Assembly: GCA_036924285.1 (NCBI GenBank)
Contig: JAYKYS010000004.1
Span: 13,486,001 to 13,550,000, forward strand
DNA: 64,000 nt
Source of the DNA: Asterella californica
Taxonomy: Eukaryota > Streptophyta > Marchantiopsida > Marchantiales > Aytoniaceae
Direction of reading: 5' to 3'
Shown here: piece after piece, positions 47,050-60,029 of the stretch
Layout of the letters: each line of letters opens with the position of its first letter
Position numbering within the stretch: position 1 is the stretch's first letter
Notes under the pieces: model-generated
What the model saw: the letters and a program-made list of their open reading frames with translations, nothing else
Databases searched by the model: none
Told to the model about the DNA's origin: nothing
Translations under genes and position numbers: made by a program

Positions 47050-50000
47050 AGAAACAAATTCAAGCACAAAGATTCTGAGTTGCAGGTTTATATTATTACA
47101 TCCCGACGGCATGCATGCATATGGAGGAGAAGAGAGTGTATACCGTTTCCAGAGAAGTTGCTGAGGAAAATATTGGCGGCCTCGATGAAGAAGAGTAGAG
47201 ACTTAGTTTAGCAGCGATGAGCGTCAGCAGATCTCTCGTCATAATCATCTGCAACCTGTTAATGTGCTCCGTTTCCTACAATAAAATATGTGGAAGTGTC
47301 ATTTTGCACATCATTCCAGTCCAAAGAACTCGACATTCCCTCCAGTATCTAGAACGAGGAGTAACAGGCTAGCCAATCAACCGTCCTACGAGTTCAGGAT
47401 TCTGAAAATAAAACTGAATAATATTCTGGCGATGACTAAATCTGATGATCAAAGCAAAGAATCACCTTAAGTGTTTGCTGTTTGATTTGAACTGCTTCCA
47501 GAAGCTCATGTTGTTGTTCGATCTTGAAGTTCAACTTTGCACTGATAGAACCATTTTCCTTCTCCGCGTTCACTTTATAATACCATCAAGCAAACGAATT
47601 AAGCCTCCTTCAACGGCGTCTACTATAAACCCCTAACGCTATATGGACAACCTCGTGATTGGGGTTAACATATCAGTTCATGTCGACAAGACAATACAGT
47701 TTTTCAGTAAGATGATGTGTAGCCCTCCTATCCTACAAAAGTGTACTATCATTTTACCAAATATTAAAGGCCTGTGCTTTCCTTATAAAGCGTGATATAT
47801 TATCCAGACAAGGCAAGCAAGGTTATGTTTACGGTAGCAACCAACTGGAAGTCGGGCAGCTTCAACTCACTTTGTAGCTGAGATAGTTGGAGTCCTTCTA
47901 TGGAGAGCAAATTTTCCTTCTGGCTCTGCTTCTCGTCTTCATACTCCTTGCAACTTATAGCTAGTTCTCCTTCAAGTCTGGATACTTTCCTGTTGTATCA
48001 TCACAATCACATTAGTGGACACACTTTTTGAAAGACTAGACAAATTATTTACTAGAGAGTTTGACCGTCAGCAAAAGATAGTAACTTTCTTATGAGAATG
48101 AGAAAACCCGAGCGGAAGTGGAAACCTACTAAAATTCCGCCCGAACTAACCTATCGAACAGGGAAGACATGTCAGTGTAATGCCGTTTCTTTTCTGCCTG
48201 TTCTACGTCAAGTGCTTGAAGGTCGGCCTTTAGAAGCTTCAGCTCTTTAACTTGTGGAGTCAACCGGCTCCGGATATCTTTGATCAAATTGTTTATCTCT
48301 TCAATCATCTTCCTTATATTTTTTGCACCCGTCTTGCTAGCTTGATCGCCATTATCTGGAGAAACACCTAGCTAACTAGTCTGGTACATTGTTAGCCTCC
48401 TAATGAGCATGCCACCCTGTGAAGACTAGCCAGAGATCATGGGTTGAGTTTAGACAATTTTACTAGTAAGAAACGAAAGTGTTGGACAACACGACCAGTA
48501 ACGTGTTCACCTTGTGAATTATTTGGCTCTTCGTGCTCTACTTTTCACATGTGTCCAGTTCTTGAGTGTTAAATGAAATGACATGTAAATCGAAGATGTA
48601 CCTCAAAGATTGTCAATTTTCAGTAAGGTGCATGAAAGGAGTCAAATCAAGATGATGCATGCAGCTAACTATGCTTGCTTCCTTGATCACACGTCATATG
48701 ATGATGGTACATGAAGAAACGGAAACACACCAGAAACATTCTAGTACATACTAGATTCACTTAGGTACAATGAAGAAATTATCAAGTTCGGTATTGTCAC
48801 CTGCTGACAACTGTGGACGCATATCAACTTGTTGCTCCAGTAGCTCTTGATTTCTAAAGAGACCTACGTATTCCGAGTCCAAATCATCTATTTCCTTCTT
48901 CATCTTCTTGTATAGAGCACTTTTGGCTCGCAATGCATCGACGTAGTTTTTGAAGTCTTCTCCTCGAAGGACAGTGGCTTTCACCTGAAAGTCCATCCAT
49001 ATTCCAATTAAACGAGTCATCAGTACTGCGGTTGGAGAACATCGGCTTTTACTGGGTACACTCGATTAGATGGGTAACTTGCCTCATCAATTGTCATATA
49101 TTGTTGATCGAGATCTCTTTGCAGCTTATCTCTGCATTCAGCGAGTACGGCAACCTTTTCACTAGCCATGCGTGACATATTCGCCACGATCACGCCCATT
49201 TGTGCTTGTTGCCAATGCATGGATTCACTTTTGGAAGCGTCTCCATTTTCTAGACCATTTCGTCTCTTTAACACCTTCAACTCTTTGTTCACTGCTAACA
49301 GTTGCGCCTGTAGGACCCTTGTTAGCCTTCGACGTCATAATCTCATTTGCTATCCGTTTGATTCGGAACTGGTCTTCGCTAAGGAAATGTTAATGGAAAT
49401 TTCCGAATGCTTTCAAATCCATCAACAACATTTGCGAGCGTTTAATCAGAAAATAGTAGACAGCTGAGATGTTCAGTCGTTCGAGTCACTGAACAGAGAG
49501 ATAGACTTAAAGCCATTCAAGTGAGGTCCATGGTATAGCACCTGGATGCTTGCCAGCCCTTCAGACTTGTCAGGGCCTGAAAGAACATTCCGAAGAGCAC
49601 ACATACGGACATGTTTGGCTGCAAGCTCCTGAACGATCCAAAATAAGTTTAAATAACGAACTTCGATCATCAAAGACACATAGTGACGGTCTTCTTAAGG
49701 CAAGAAAGATAGCAATGCACTACATGGCTGCTGCAAACACAGCTGCCTTAAAGTTATTCGCTTCCACCAAAGTTCTAGCAACGTTGTGAACGTCTACATT
49801 TGACCAGATGACTTGTGTTGTTTCCTTTTTTCCCTTAGTAAGTTTTTGAAGTTTTAACGTAGTTAAATATGGAAGTTTAAGAAACTATGGTTTATCAAAC
49901 CGATGGCAGAGAGATTATGATTTAGCAAACTGACTGTGGCTTATCAAACAGACGGTGGAGAGACATTGTGGTTTATCATCGACTATGATTTACCTATCAA

Positions 50001-53000
50001 ATCTTAGACGACAAATTCGTTCATGCTATAACTGCAACTTTATTTGATATAGTGGAACTCAGATTATATAACGTGCATCTTTGCATCAGATTCTACACTT
50101 GCTCTTGATGTCACCTCTCTATGTGAAATTTATTAAGAAAACCACCTAAATCACTTTAACTATACTTTCTTTGGAAATTATTCGTAAAAAATAACAAACA
50201 AATGCAAAATCCTTGAAAGAATAATTCACTTTGCGTTAGTGGAAAAAAAAGCTTGTCTCAAATAACATTAGGAAAAGCATATATGGTTAAGCCATAAGTC
50301 TTTAACAATTGTGATTTTTCAAAATGAAGTCACAATCTCTCGGCAAAGCCTCAGGATTGTGGATTCACTTCACTTCGACAAACCACTCGTGTGAGTTGCT
50401 TATGTATAGCATAAGCAGGAAGGAGTGGTTTTTCTGTCCTAAATCTCTCCGAGGTGGAACCGATGAGAGTGGAACGTTTAGTACTAAGAAGCCACAATTA
50501 CGATTGTCGCTTTCGCATTAAACTTTAAAGATTAAAAATATATAAAGTCTCGACTAGTACACTAAGAAATCTTATGGTTCAACTGCATGTTGAGAAATAA
50601 TTTTTTTAAATTATAATTTATCAAATTTATATATAAAGATCATGGTTTATCAACTAGTAGTGGTATACAAATTCTTACTTGATAATCCTCTACAGAAGAT
50701 GATCTTTCTTACATAAAGCCACTCTATATAAAGGAAGAGAGATTTTATATTTCCAGAATCCTTTCCCTACAAGAGAAGTTTCTGACTGGATTATCCAAGA
50801 TAAGTGGAAACTTCTGCCACTTGAAGGTCTTTCTAATTTCTTTCCTGTCTTTATGAAATTCGAACAGTTAAATAACGTTAACCTAGCGCGTGATGAGTGG
50901 AGCGAACTTGATAAACCACACTTTAGGTGTGATAAGTAACACGTGAGCCATAAGCCACTGATATCGAAATAAGCTTTATTTCAACAGTGGCTTATGTCAT
51001 TTAAGCCACTGCTGAATAATAACCAGCAAAAATCCATAGAGACCTTTTAAGTCATACATAAGCCTTAAAGGGCATGCATATTTCACCTCGTATGATATGT
51101 GAGAGTAAAATTAGACATGGAGAGTAGCAGAAGTCACCTGTGGCAGATTCTGTTTAGCCTTCACATGAAGAGCAGATATTTCTTTTGCCGTTTCGTCGAG
51201 AAACGCAATATGGTTTGCATCGTGCAAAATAGCTTTCATATGTTGTAGCTTCGAATATGCTTTCTGATGCATATCTGCATATCTTATCGAGGAAGTCATT
51301 ACTTGACATAAATTTTCCAGTCTATAAGCAAGTATAGGTAGCAGATAATACATTATCAAAGTACCAGACAAATCAGTATGTAGGATGAAGTCAAGATGTA
51401 CTATGAACGGAAATGTTTCATGTGATAATATGCTGATGTTTCATTTACGACATACAGTTCTAGTTCTGCAACATGTCTACTTATATGTTTATTTCCTACA
51501 TGATTAGTCAATCCACCAGATTTATGATCTTCCATTCTGTGCGAAACATCTAAGACGATGTCTGTTGCTAAGGATAATCAACCGACCTAAGGTGCAAATC
51601 AATTCTTGTCTTTGCTCATTTGTGGATTTTGCGATCTTTATTTCCTGGATCTGTTGATTCTTCAGTTCTCTAACAACTTGTAATAATTCATCAGACTTCT
51701 CCATGCCCTGAAATTTATAAGCGTCAGTTTGTATTTATCTTATTGATCTTTCATGCATGTGGAAGCTGTGACATAGTTGTAAAGACAAAGTGGAGTTTAA
51801 GGACCAAGCGCAGTAAGGACAAACTATAATCCAATTGGAAAGAAAAGAATCACACTCTATCGCGAACGAGTAATAGGTTTACCTGTAATCTGCTTTTGAG
51901 TTTTAATACTTTGGACAAGAGGTTTTCACGCTCAGTTTCCAGTTCCAGCACTTCCTCTTTAAGTTTGACGGGATCCCTCTCTATCTGGCGGAGACTTTCG
52001 AGCTGCCGGTGGGTCGCTCTGAATTGTTCCCTCAGTGCATCATGTTGAGCATGCAACTTGTTTATATCTTCTCCAAGTAGTAGTTCTGCTGGAACCTCGA
52101 TGTCCACCAAAAATCGCACCAAATATGCACGCTGTTGCAGCATATAGATCTGTATCCATACAAATCAGAGCATGCAGCAGATGGTTGTCATGAAAAGCGA
52201 CAAGCCCTTGAGCGCAAGAAAAAGTGCAGATAAGGTGTACAAGGTACAAAACAAGATTGCCCGTTACACCTGAGGTAGAAGCCAAACAAGAAGAAGGCGT
52301 ACGACATTCGTGTTGCCAGTAGCAATGCCCTCCCGCAGTGATGTTCTGCTAAACAGAAGCAGATCTCAATTAGCACTTCTCACGACTCTACTGATGCTAA
52401 ACCACCGTATAGAGATCCCATACTTAACTATAGATTCTGATAGCAAATATTCATCTTTGTGCACCTCAAGTACATTATTATTATTAAACAAGAAAGACAT
52501 CCAGATCTTTTGGAGAAGGAAGACACACCCACCCGTCCAAGTTTGGCCGGTAATCGAGTATTCTAAGTGTTTCCATAATCCAGCAGGTTGTCAATTCAGA
52601 AGAATCTTCAAGTCTCTGTCACCCTCGAGTGATGAAAACCCTTGTCATTTCATAATCTTCCAAGAAGTCTGAAGTCAAAACCTATCTAGATATGTACATC
52701 ACACAGACTCACGCGTTGCCAAAGATGAACGAAAAGATGAATGAGCTCGTTGAATGATGCTCTATGTATCGTGTGAGTAGGTGAGTTAGACCCAGTTGTG
52801 CACACCTGTGGAGGAACGATTGCGGAGAGTACATAAAATAGCAGCTGACGTAACTGCGAAGGGCTTTTTTGACTGCACACGGATGAACGAATGGAGTATC
52901 AACCAACGAACAAACCACTAGTCCCTGGAACGAATCACATTATCATCACCATGAATTCGTCAAGCAGGTCTCCGATCGATAACTTGTCATAGTCAACAGA

Positions 53001-53210
53001 AATGTCTGACGCTTTACGTGAAAGAATCCAATTCGAGGACGGAATTAGCAAGAAAATTACGCACGTATACTGAAGATCATTATTCTCGTTTAGCAGTTAG
53101 AAATATTGTAAGCGAAGGAGAGCAAGAGGCAACCAGAATTCAAGAACAGTGATGGTGAGATCGATCGGAGGTCCCTTGAGCATCGCCACAATGGCTTTTG
53201 CTTCCTCCAT
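47050..53210 (-). CDS. IFT81: Intraflagellar transport protein 81 (about 15 exons)
   Basis: Core subunit of the IFT-B train that carries tubulin along the flagellum; here presumably used in sperm. Exons, 5' to 3': 53134..53210 (MEEAKAIVAMLKGPPIDLT), about 52950..53014 (LSIGDLLDEFM), 52806..52844 (LLFYVLSAIVPPQ), 52533..52615 (IMETLRILDYRPNLD), 52270..52345 (SLREGIATGNTNVVRLLLVW), 51883..52149 (LQQRAYLVRFLVDIEVPAEL), 51587..51707, about 51138..51335, 49542..49628, about 49060..49307, 48801..48984 (VLRGEDFKNYVDALRAKSA), 48151..48356, 47871..47989, about 47466..47572, and a C-terminal piece near 47200-47260. The first five form the calponin-homology-like head; the rest is coiled coil. Most junctions are GT-AG in phase. 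The junctions after exon 1 and after exon 7, and the true stop, are not settled. Confidence 0.82.
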
Positions 53211-54449
53211 TATTGCGCACTCTCGTCCTGCTTTTCTACACCTATTTCCTGGTTGACCCCTACCTATTGGAGCTGTTTTGATACCGAACAAACAACAGGA
53301 AAGTGTTATCGATTACAGAAGGGTGTGCTTGCTGTCAGTGTCTGTGTGTCTGCGATCTGAAAAGTATTGAACGGAGCGCTCAACGAAATGAGGTAGAAAC
53401 CTTCGCGGAGATTGATAGAGAAGACACCGCGGTGCAGTGAGGTGACGGAAATTCCAATCCAAACAGTACGGGTCGGTCCCACCGAAGTTCTCCGATGATT
53501 TTTACCGAAGAGTTGAACCCCAATCGACAAGCCGAGATTTCTCTGTCATTCTTCCTCCATAATTACACTGAAGATGAGATTTGCAATTGTACGTACTGGA
53601 CAGGACGCAGAGTTTTCCGTTCTGCGTGTAAAACAGAGAAAGCAAGCGAGCGAGCTCAAAAGGTAATACGTTCCGTTTTGCCCTGGTATGATGGTAACTT
53701 ACCTTGACCGAATGCTAGTTGCAGCAGTCCACTCTCAGCCGGAGGCCCGGAACGAAGAGAGCAGAGAGGGTGGAGTGAAATTGTCGTTCCTTAGAAGCAC
53801 ACGCTATACCTCGGGAGCAAATGGAATCTCTCATTCTCCCCACCTGCGTTGCAAGCCCCTGCGAGCAGTGACAAGAATGATACCGCGGTCGCCTGTCGTT
53901 ATCCACAGGAAAACAGAGAATTTAACGACATTTATTTTAACTTTCTCCCTGTCGCAAAGCCGACCCCGTCCTTACGCCCCGGTACCTAAGTCCTACGTCA
54001 AACAGTTACAGGCAGGTTCTTGCGAGTCGCCGAGTCCGTGTGACCCTGTCGGCACACGCGCCGGGAATGTACAGATCATGATTCGTGACAGAATGCTAAA
54101 TGGCTAGAAGGCTAAACCTGCATGGCGCGATGAATAGGGTATATACTGACTGACTGTTCGGTACAGTACCGTAAACCAATCTTGTGGTTGTACAATATCA
54201 ATAAATATGTATGTCCGAAACACGAGGTTAAGTGTTGGAGTGAAGTTCATTTACTACTAAACGCCCAAGTGTTACAAGTTTGGGTTCTAACTCTCCTCCA
54301 AAAGTAAATGTTCTTAGCATTTATTGCCTAGGAGGGGAAGAGGAGTTTAATTACAGCTCGCGCGAATCCGGATAGACAGGAAAAAATTCGGACAGAAGAT
54401 ATGAAATTCGAGCGATATTATTATTATGCAGAGAGAGAATTTAATCATC
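53211..54449. other. Region upstream of IFT81
   Basis: Leader and promoter of the minus-strand IFT81 gene. A plus-strand frame at 53688-54107 (139 residues, Arg- and Ser-rich) has no recognisable domain and is probably chance. Confidence 0.4.
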
Positions 54450-54590
54450 ATCCCGTGGTAGCATGGTGGTGGAGAACCAAGGAGTAGGAGAGAGAGGTTG
54501 AAAGTTCAATCTTCCATATGATCATTAGGGTCCTTGGGGCTTTACTGTGCGACCTCCGGTCGCAGGCTTAAGATTCATGTCTTAGAAAAA
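54450..54590 (+). mobile_element. SINE-like tRNA-derived insertion
   Basis: TAGCATGGTGG at 54459-54469 fits the RNA polymerase III A box with one mismatch, and GTTCAATCT at 54504-54512 fits the B box with one mismatch. The spacing is about 35 bp, as in tRNA genes. Between them, GGAGAACCAAGGAGTAGGAG resembles the anticodon arm region of plant SINE heads. The body CCTTGGGGCTTTACTGTGCG, a short palindrome GCGACCTCCGGTCGC and an A-run at about 54584-54590 follow. No target duplication was confirmed. Confidence 0.5.
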
Positions 54591-54889
54591 AACACCTCTC
54601 TTTCCAAGTTTAGGAAATAGCGGGTAGCTCCAAGTCACACACGCGGACAGCTCTTCGTCACACACTTGAGAGTTAATTAGGCTAGGCTCCCATCCTCTCC
54701 ACCTAGGCAGTAAAGTGCTGAGAGCATTTACTTTTGGAGGAGGGTTAGACCCAAGCTTACAAGTGCGAGTTATGAGATCCTTACTCATGTGAAGAAGATA
54801 CTTCTTTCCAAATGAACGTACTTTAGTTGAGAAAATGTATTTTCAAATTTATCATCAACTACACGTATTATGTAAGTTGCATGAAATCT

Positions 54890-56120
54890 GAGATCTGGAT
54901 CGCTCTTGATAATCGAGAGTTTTCTTATTTTGGATTGAAGGGGATATCGAGATGATTCATCAAATAAAGCGATATCGTTCTTGATATTCAAGAGTTTGTG
55001 TTTTTATTTTTTAACTTTTTAAGTCACAATGATCGAAAGTCCATTCAACACAAATGATGAGAACTTTAAAAAGAAGAAGTTTTAAGTCTTTGAAGATTTA
55101 AAATGAATTTTTTTTCAAAATCCTTAAATTATTTTACAGCAAACTGAAGTCTCGATGATCAAGAGTTGTTGATTCAGTAAAGTTTTTTAAATTATTATTT
55201 GATGATAAACTTGTTTATGATATGTTGATGATAAACTTGTTGATTAGTCACCATTCCTGTTAAGTAACATATAATACAACTCTCAACTATCGAGAGTTAA
55301 AATTATCAATTAAAAATGAGTTAATATCACTAAAATTACTTTTAATGATATTATTATATAAGACATAAGGTAACTTTTGATCATCAAGACTACTTCTATT
55401 TACATGACCTATTTTACTTAAATTCAAGTAAAATAAGTAATATAAATTTTAAGTTAATTTGAGTATATATATTATCATTCACTCGATGATCGAGAGATCA
55501 TATCTTCAGCAAAGATATGTATCATATAATCAAACTTGTACTCCTTGGGTATACTATATATTTGAAACTCTCCATATTTGACTAGACGTTTACAATCTCT
55601 TTTGATATATAAGATATAGTACATATCTCTCGATGGTCGAGAGAGACTCGGATGTCTAAATCTCTTTTTAGAGAAACGAGTAATTATAAATAAAATATGT
55701 ATTTAAGATAAATAAATAAAAAATATACTTGAGATTATACACTATGCTAACAGCTGGTAGCTTTGTTACTTCAAACTCTTGACTTATCTCACTTAAATGG
55801 TTAAACCTTGCAATTTTTAAAGCAATTAATGTAATTAGAGAGACTTTAGACATTACACATATTACAACTGAAGAATAAATGTAATCAACATAGTATGCAA
55901 CAATTGGTACATTACTATGTACTTTGAGTTTTTACGATACATATTTCACTTTGAAACATGCTTCTTTGTATAAACTTAAGAGATACATTCATCTTTTTCA
56001 TTTTAACGCATTGTCGGAACTTCAGTTTATGTTGTAGTAAACCTCAATTCATTTTGTATCATTTTCATTTTTGGAATTATGTTGTATTTTTACATTATTC
56101 GATGATCAAGATTTTAGAAC
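54890..56120. repeat. Cluster of short palindromes (CTCGATNATCGAG type)
   Basis: At least eight variants of one short inverted repeat are spread over about 1.2 kb, near 54901, 54979, 55029, 55149, 55286, 55376, 55480, 55626 and 56099. The best are CTCGATGATCGAGAG and CTCTCGATGGTCGAGAG. The spacing is irregular (50 to 470 bp) and the intervening DNA is AT-rich. Confidence 0.6.
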
Positions 56121-58375
56121 ACAATACCAAAATTAAATGATATATCTTTGTGTCGACATCTACAGTTTTGTATATTCGCATAAATGTATTGACACCCATA
56201 CATGCAGCAGATCGCATGTTGCATACCTTACATGTTGAGTGCGCTACCCCACTCACAACAATTTCTTATGTCGAAATTGAACTAAATTTTTTTTCCTAAA
56301 CTTAATTCAGTTCCATCTCATAATGTGTCAAGTATTTTGAGATATCTCTCTCATCGAACTTATCGAGTTTATCGATCATCTTTCGAAGCATCAAGATTGG
56401 TCTCCAAAGCTTTCTTTTGTCCTTCTCATTGCTATTGTTGCAAAAACAAAAAGAAGACTTAAATTATTCCTGCAATTGTTGGATCCAACTCTATCTCTAT
56501 GGTCTCTTCTGATCCACTAGTCACTAGTCATGTCCCTAGTGATGGCTACTTTCTCATCATCTCATGTCAACTAATTATACATGAAGTTTATAGTTTAGAT
56601 CTAACTGTGACATAAAAGTTGTTTGCATGATAAAGTGTATCCCCATCAACATAAATTAGAATAACTTAGATTTATCATATTATTCTCAAAATTATTCCTT
56701 CCGTTACAAGGAAAATCTATTGTTAACTCTCACAACAAACAGATAACTTCTTCTTCGATATTTTGATTCAAAATGAATTGATTTAAGAATTCATATATAA
56801 CTCCACTCAAGTACTAAGACATGATTTCCTTGACTACAAACGAACTACAAACCCTCAACTGTTGAGGGCTTGTGAAAGAAAAATCATTTTTGTGCAAAGA
56901 GACACAAAAATAAATAGTTTTACAAAAGAATCTCTAACTTGCTAAAAGAAATATATGGCAAGTGGTTCTTTATCTTGAATGTGCGTCCGTGGAACCTACA
57001 ACAATCATTGTAGTAGAGAGAAAATGTTTGAATTATCTGAACTGTGTTCGTAAGAACTTGAAGAATCTTTAAATGCGATCTGGACATTCGGTCTAAAATG
57101 AGAGATGAGAAAGATACGAAAAGCACTGAAGTATCATGGTTTGATATGTAATTCTTAGGTCTTGCAAATTAGATAGTCCATGCGAACATTAAAAAATTAA
57201 TAAATCCTGAGCAATAAAGAAAACCAGCATCGATCTGATCATCAAATAATTGCATACTCAGTCTGGTAAAGTATTGATACTTGTGTGCTTCCGAGTTGTT
57301 TATTCACCTCTCCTTCTGAAGATGGCAGCATGCTCAATTTATTATCTAATCCTTCATCATGTAAATAATTTAATATCCGTAATAAATAATATTTATTTGG
57401 TAATAATTTTGAGCAAAAATATGAAAAATAATTAATAATAAACACTCAAAAACAAACTTTCCCTTGTGGCGTGCCGGCATTAAAACTCGTCAGTTCGTGC
57501 CCAGGCTGATGATGTCCGCCAAGACAGCATCCGTCGGTCGAACGCTCGACCTCACACCCGTGAGATTTCGGTACTTACATGTCCGCTATCCTCCGGAGTA
57601 AAACGGCGCATCCACCACAATCTAGACATGAGACGCTACTGTACACACACTAATTGCCCAGTCGCACTTAGTTCATCACTAGTAGTTTATTATAAGTGTT
57701 TTAGTTTTTCTCTGAATCCAAATCAGATTTTCCGGCTTAGAACACAAAGGTTTTTCACTCCACAAAAGTAAGGTAAATGTTCTTACCGAAACCATAGTTT
57801 AGGTTTTAGGTGACTAATAAATAATGTTTGTTATTTTACATTTACTTTAACAAAAGTCAATAGTAATTTGATACGTTATAACATAGAAATCAAACAGCTC
57901 TTAAAAATAAATATTTTTGTCTATTTAATTTTTAGTTCAACAAAAGTCAACAGATAATGACATGTGTTAACATAGAAAACAAAATCTTCTTAGCAAACCT
58001 TAAGAAGATATCATTTTCTCTATGGATTCACTAATGTTTAGAATATTCTCCACTCCAGTTTAATGAGAAGTTGAGAACCTATAAACTGATATATGCGATC
58101 ATACTTTTTCATTACCGAACCTACCTTTCAGAGAAAAAACTAGTCGAAATAAACTATGTGCGACTGGTCCCTAAGTCAACCCATAGGGAGAGTGGGATAT
58201 TCTGGGTAGGGTCCTGTATAACGGTCGATTGTGGGTTTACCTCTCTTGACACTAATAAATAAAACTTGAGTGATTGTACTGTCAACATTTTTAATAGCAA
58301 TAATAAAAACAAAAAATTATCTGGCTAAGGTCCTGTAACTCAGCATCCCGACTCTTCCGCCACTATTGCCTTGCC
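56121..58375. other. Intergenic region with a possible hairpin-family relic
   Basis: No gene seen. About 57290-57480 looks like a worn minus-strand member of the double-hairpin family (AT-rich body, then AACAAACTTTCCC and GCCGGCAT at the end). 57480-57680 is a GC-richer patch without a frame of note. A palindrome CCTCAACTGTTGAGG lies at about 56856. Confidence 0.35.
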
Positions 58376-58653
58376 CAGCACAAGCCAACGATCAAAGTAC
58401 TGCCGCGTGAGCGAGCCGTACATCAAGTAGCATATACAGTAGGAGCAAGTAGCAAGATATAAATTCCGGTAAACTATTTCATGGGAAGCCAGTCCAACAT
58501 CGTCCTCGTTAGCACAGCACAAGCCAAAGATCAAAGTACTGCCGCGTGAGCGAGCCGTACATCAAGTAGCATATACAGTAGGAGCAAGTAGCAAGATATA
58601 AATTCCGGTAAACTATTTCATGGGAAGCCAGTCCAACATCGTCCTCGTTAGCA
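58376..58653 (+). repeat. Near-perfect tandem duplication, period 139 bp
   Basis: Copies at 58376-58514 and 58515-58653 start CAGCACAAGCCAA and end GTCCTCGTTAGCA. They appear to differ at a single base (AACGATC against AAAGATC), so the duplication is recent. It lies directly upstream of a possible exon at 58689. Confidence 0.9.
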
Positions 58654-58688
58654 CAGAAGTTTGCTTGATGTTGATGTTGACCTTGCAG

Positions 58689-59011
58689 CAGCTAATATCA
58701 TTAACAACGGATGATTGCTTCACAGAGACTGTCACGATTCTTTCATCTAAGGAGCATAGGACAAGAGCAATTCTTCAGGTACAGTAGTTTATGTGAACCA
58801 CGTAACTTCTATCCTTTTGTCTGTGTAGTATTCCGTGGCATGAAATGTATTGTATTTTGTGTCGTTCTGTAAGTAATCATGCCAAGAGTCTATTAACGTT
58901 TCTAGTTGCAAAACTGAGGACTCGAATAGCAACGCAGCACATTCTACATGTCGGTCCAACCTGTCGTCACTGGAAAATCTCATCCCGGCGACGATCCCTT
59001 CCTTGGATTAG
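58689..59011 (+). other. Possible exon pair of an unrecognised gene
   Basis: 58689-58778 is 90 bases, open in one frame, preceded by TTGCAG and followed by GTACAG; it reads QLISLTTDDCFTETV and SSKEHRTRAILQ. 58906-59011 follows a TCTAG acceptor and reads KTEDSNSNAAHSTC, then SLENLIPATIPSLD and a TAG. The phases agree if the first piece runs on to a second possible donor seven bases or so downstream. No family is recognised, and chance cannot be excluded. Confidence 0.25.
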
Positions 59012-59639
59012 TTCATGCAGCAGCAGGGTCCGGGATTATCATCCTACAGCTGCATGAGGCCTGCATGAGGAGCTAGCTGAGAGTGAGAGATTCGCTCTAC
59101 TGGCTGTAGGTATCGATGAATGAAGGATGGCTTACTGAAGCCAAAATTCTTGTCCAAGTTGCCGTTGTGTGCATGCGTGCGTCATGATCAGAAAGAAAGG
59201 AGAACTTTAGCTGCAGCAAAAATGCAGCCGCTGATTACTCAAGTCGAGTACTGTATAAACAGAAGTTGCGCGCATATTGATCACATTCTAGAGCTTGCTT
59301 TGGGCCCTCCATGTGGAGGACCATCTTCCACTGGGAGTCAGGCGCTAGCTAGGCTGGGATTCTTCTTCAGTCACGGTAGGGCAGTGCATGGCAGGGGGTT
59401 TACACAAGAGCGGTTGGCTCATAATCGGAGGATTCATCTTGGTCAGTTACTAGACCACACCATGACCAGTAGGCAATGAAGGCAATCAACAGAACGATAA
59501 AATGAACCCGAACACGATACCAATTGTAAGTATTGTAATGCATTTGGGAGCTCCGGTCAGAAACTGCTCGGTATGGACGTATGATGAAGGAGCTTTCGTC
59601 TCACTTCATACAATGAACATATTAGAGTTTGTTGTAAGT

Positions 59640-59880
59640 GCAGAGCAGAGCAGATTTAAGTTGAAGAAGAATAAAAGCTAAGCTACGCTAGCTGTTAAGT
59701 TAAACTTAGCCTTGGGAGTGTACTCGAGTGGACCTGTCTTTTACCTGGACTCGCATTATACAGGAGACAGTTGACCAAATTAAGTCGAAGAAGTTTTAAA
59801 CACTACGGTTGGCTACCGTAAGTTAGCCTTGAGAGTGGACTTGGGTGGACCTGGTTTTGACCTGGATTGGCATTACACGG
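59640..59880 (+). repeat. Diverged tandem duplication, period about 125 bp
   Basis: AAGTTGAAGAAG, then TTAGCCTTGGGAGTG, GTGGACCTG and ACCTGGACTCGCATTA is followed by AAGTCGAAGAAG, TTAGCCTTGAGAGTG, GTGGACCTGG and ACCTGGATTGGCATTA in the same order. Confidence 0.65.
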
Positions 59881-59905
59881 GCACAACTTACGAAAAAATT
59901 ACCAG

Positions 59906-60029
59906 TCCATGATTGACAAGACCATCCTGCCTGATGGTGTGGAAGAGAAACCGACTATTTACAGCCTTGAAGCTTATTCGAGCGGCGAATCCAGCCCTGC
60001 GGTTAATGGGGGGTCGTTTGATACAGATG
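59906..60029 (+). other. Possible isolated exon
   Basis: The bases after an AG acceptor (59904-59905) read in one frame as MIDKTILPDGVEEKPTIYSL, then EAYSSGESSPAVNGGSFDTD, up to a strong GTAAGT donor at 60030. The reading has the composition of a disordered plant regulator, but no match is recognised. Confidence 0.25.

Noticed and set aside
53688..54107. Plus-strand frame of 139 residues upstream of IFT81
   Set aside because: It has no recognisable domain, is biased to Arg, Ser and Pro, and lies where the IFT81 leader and promoter are expected.
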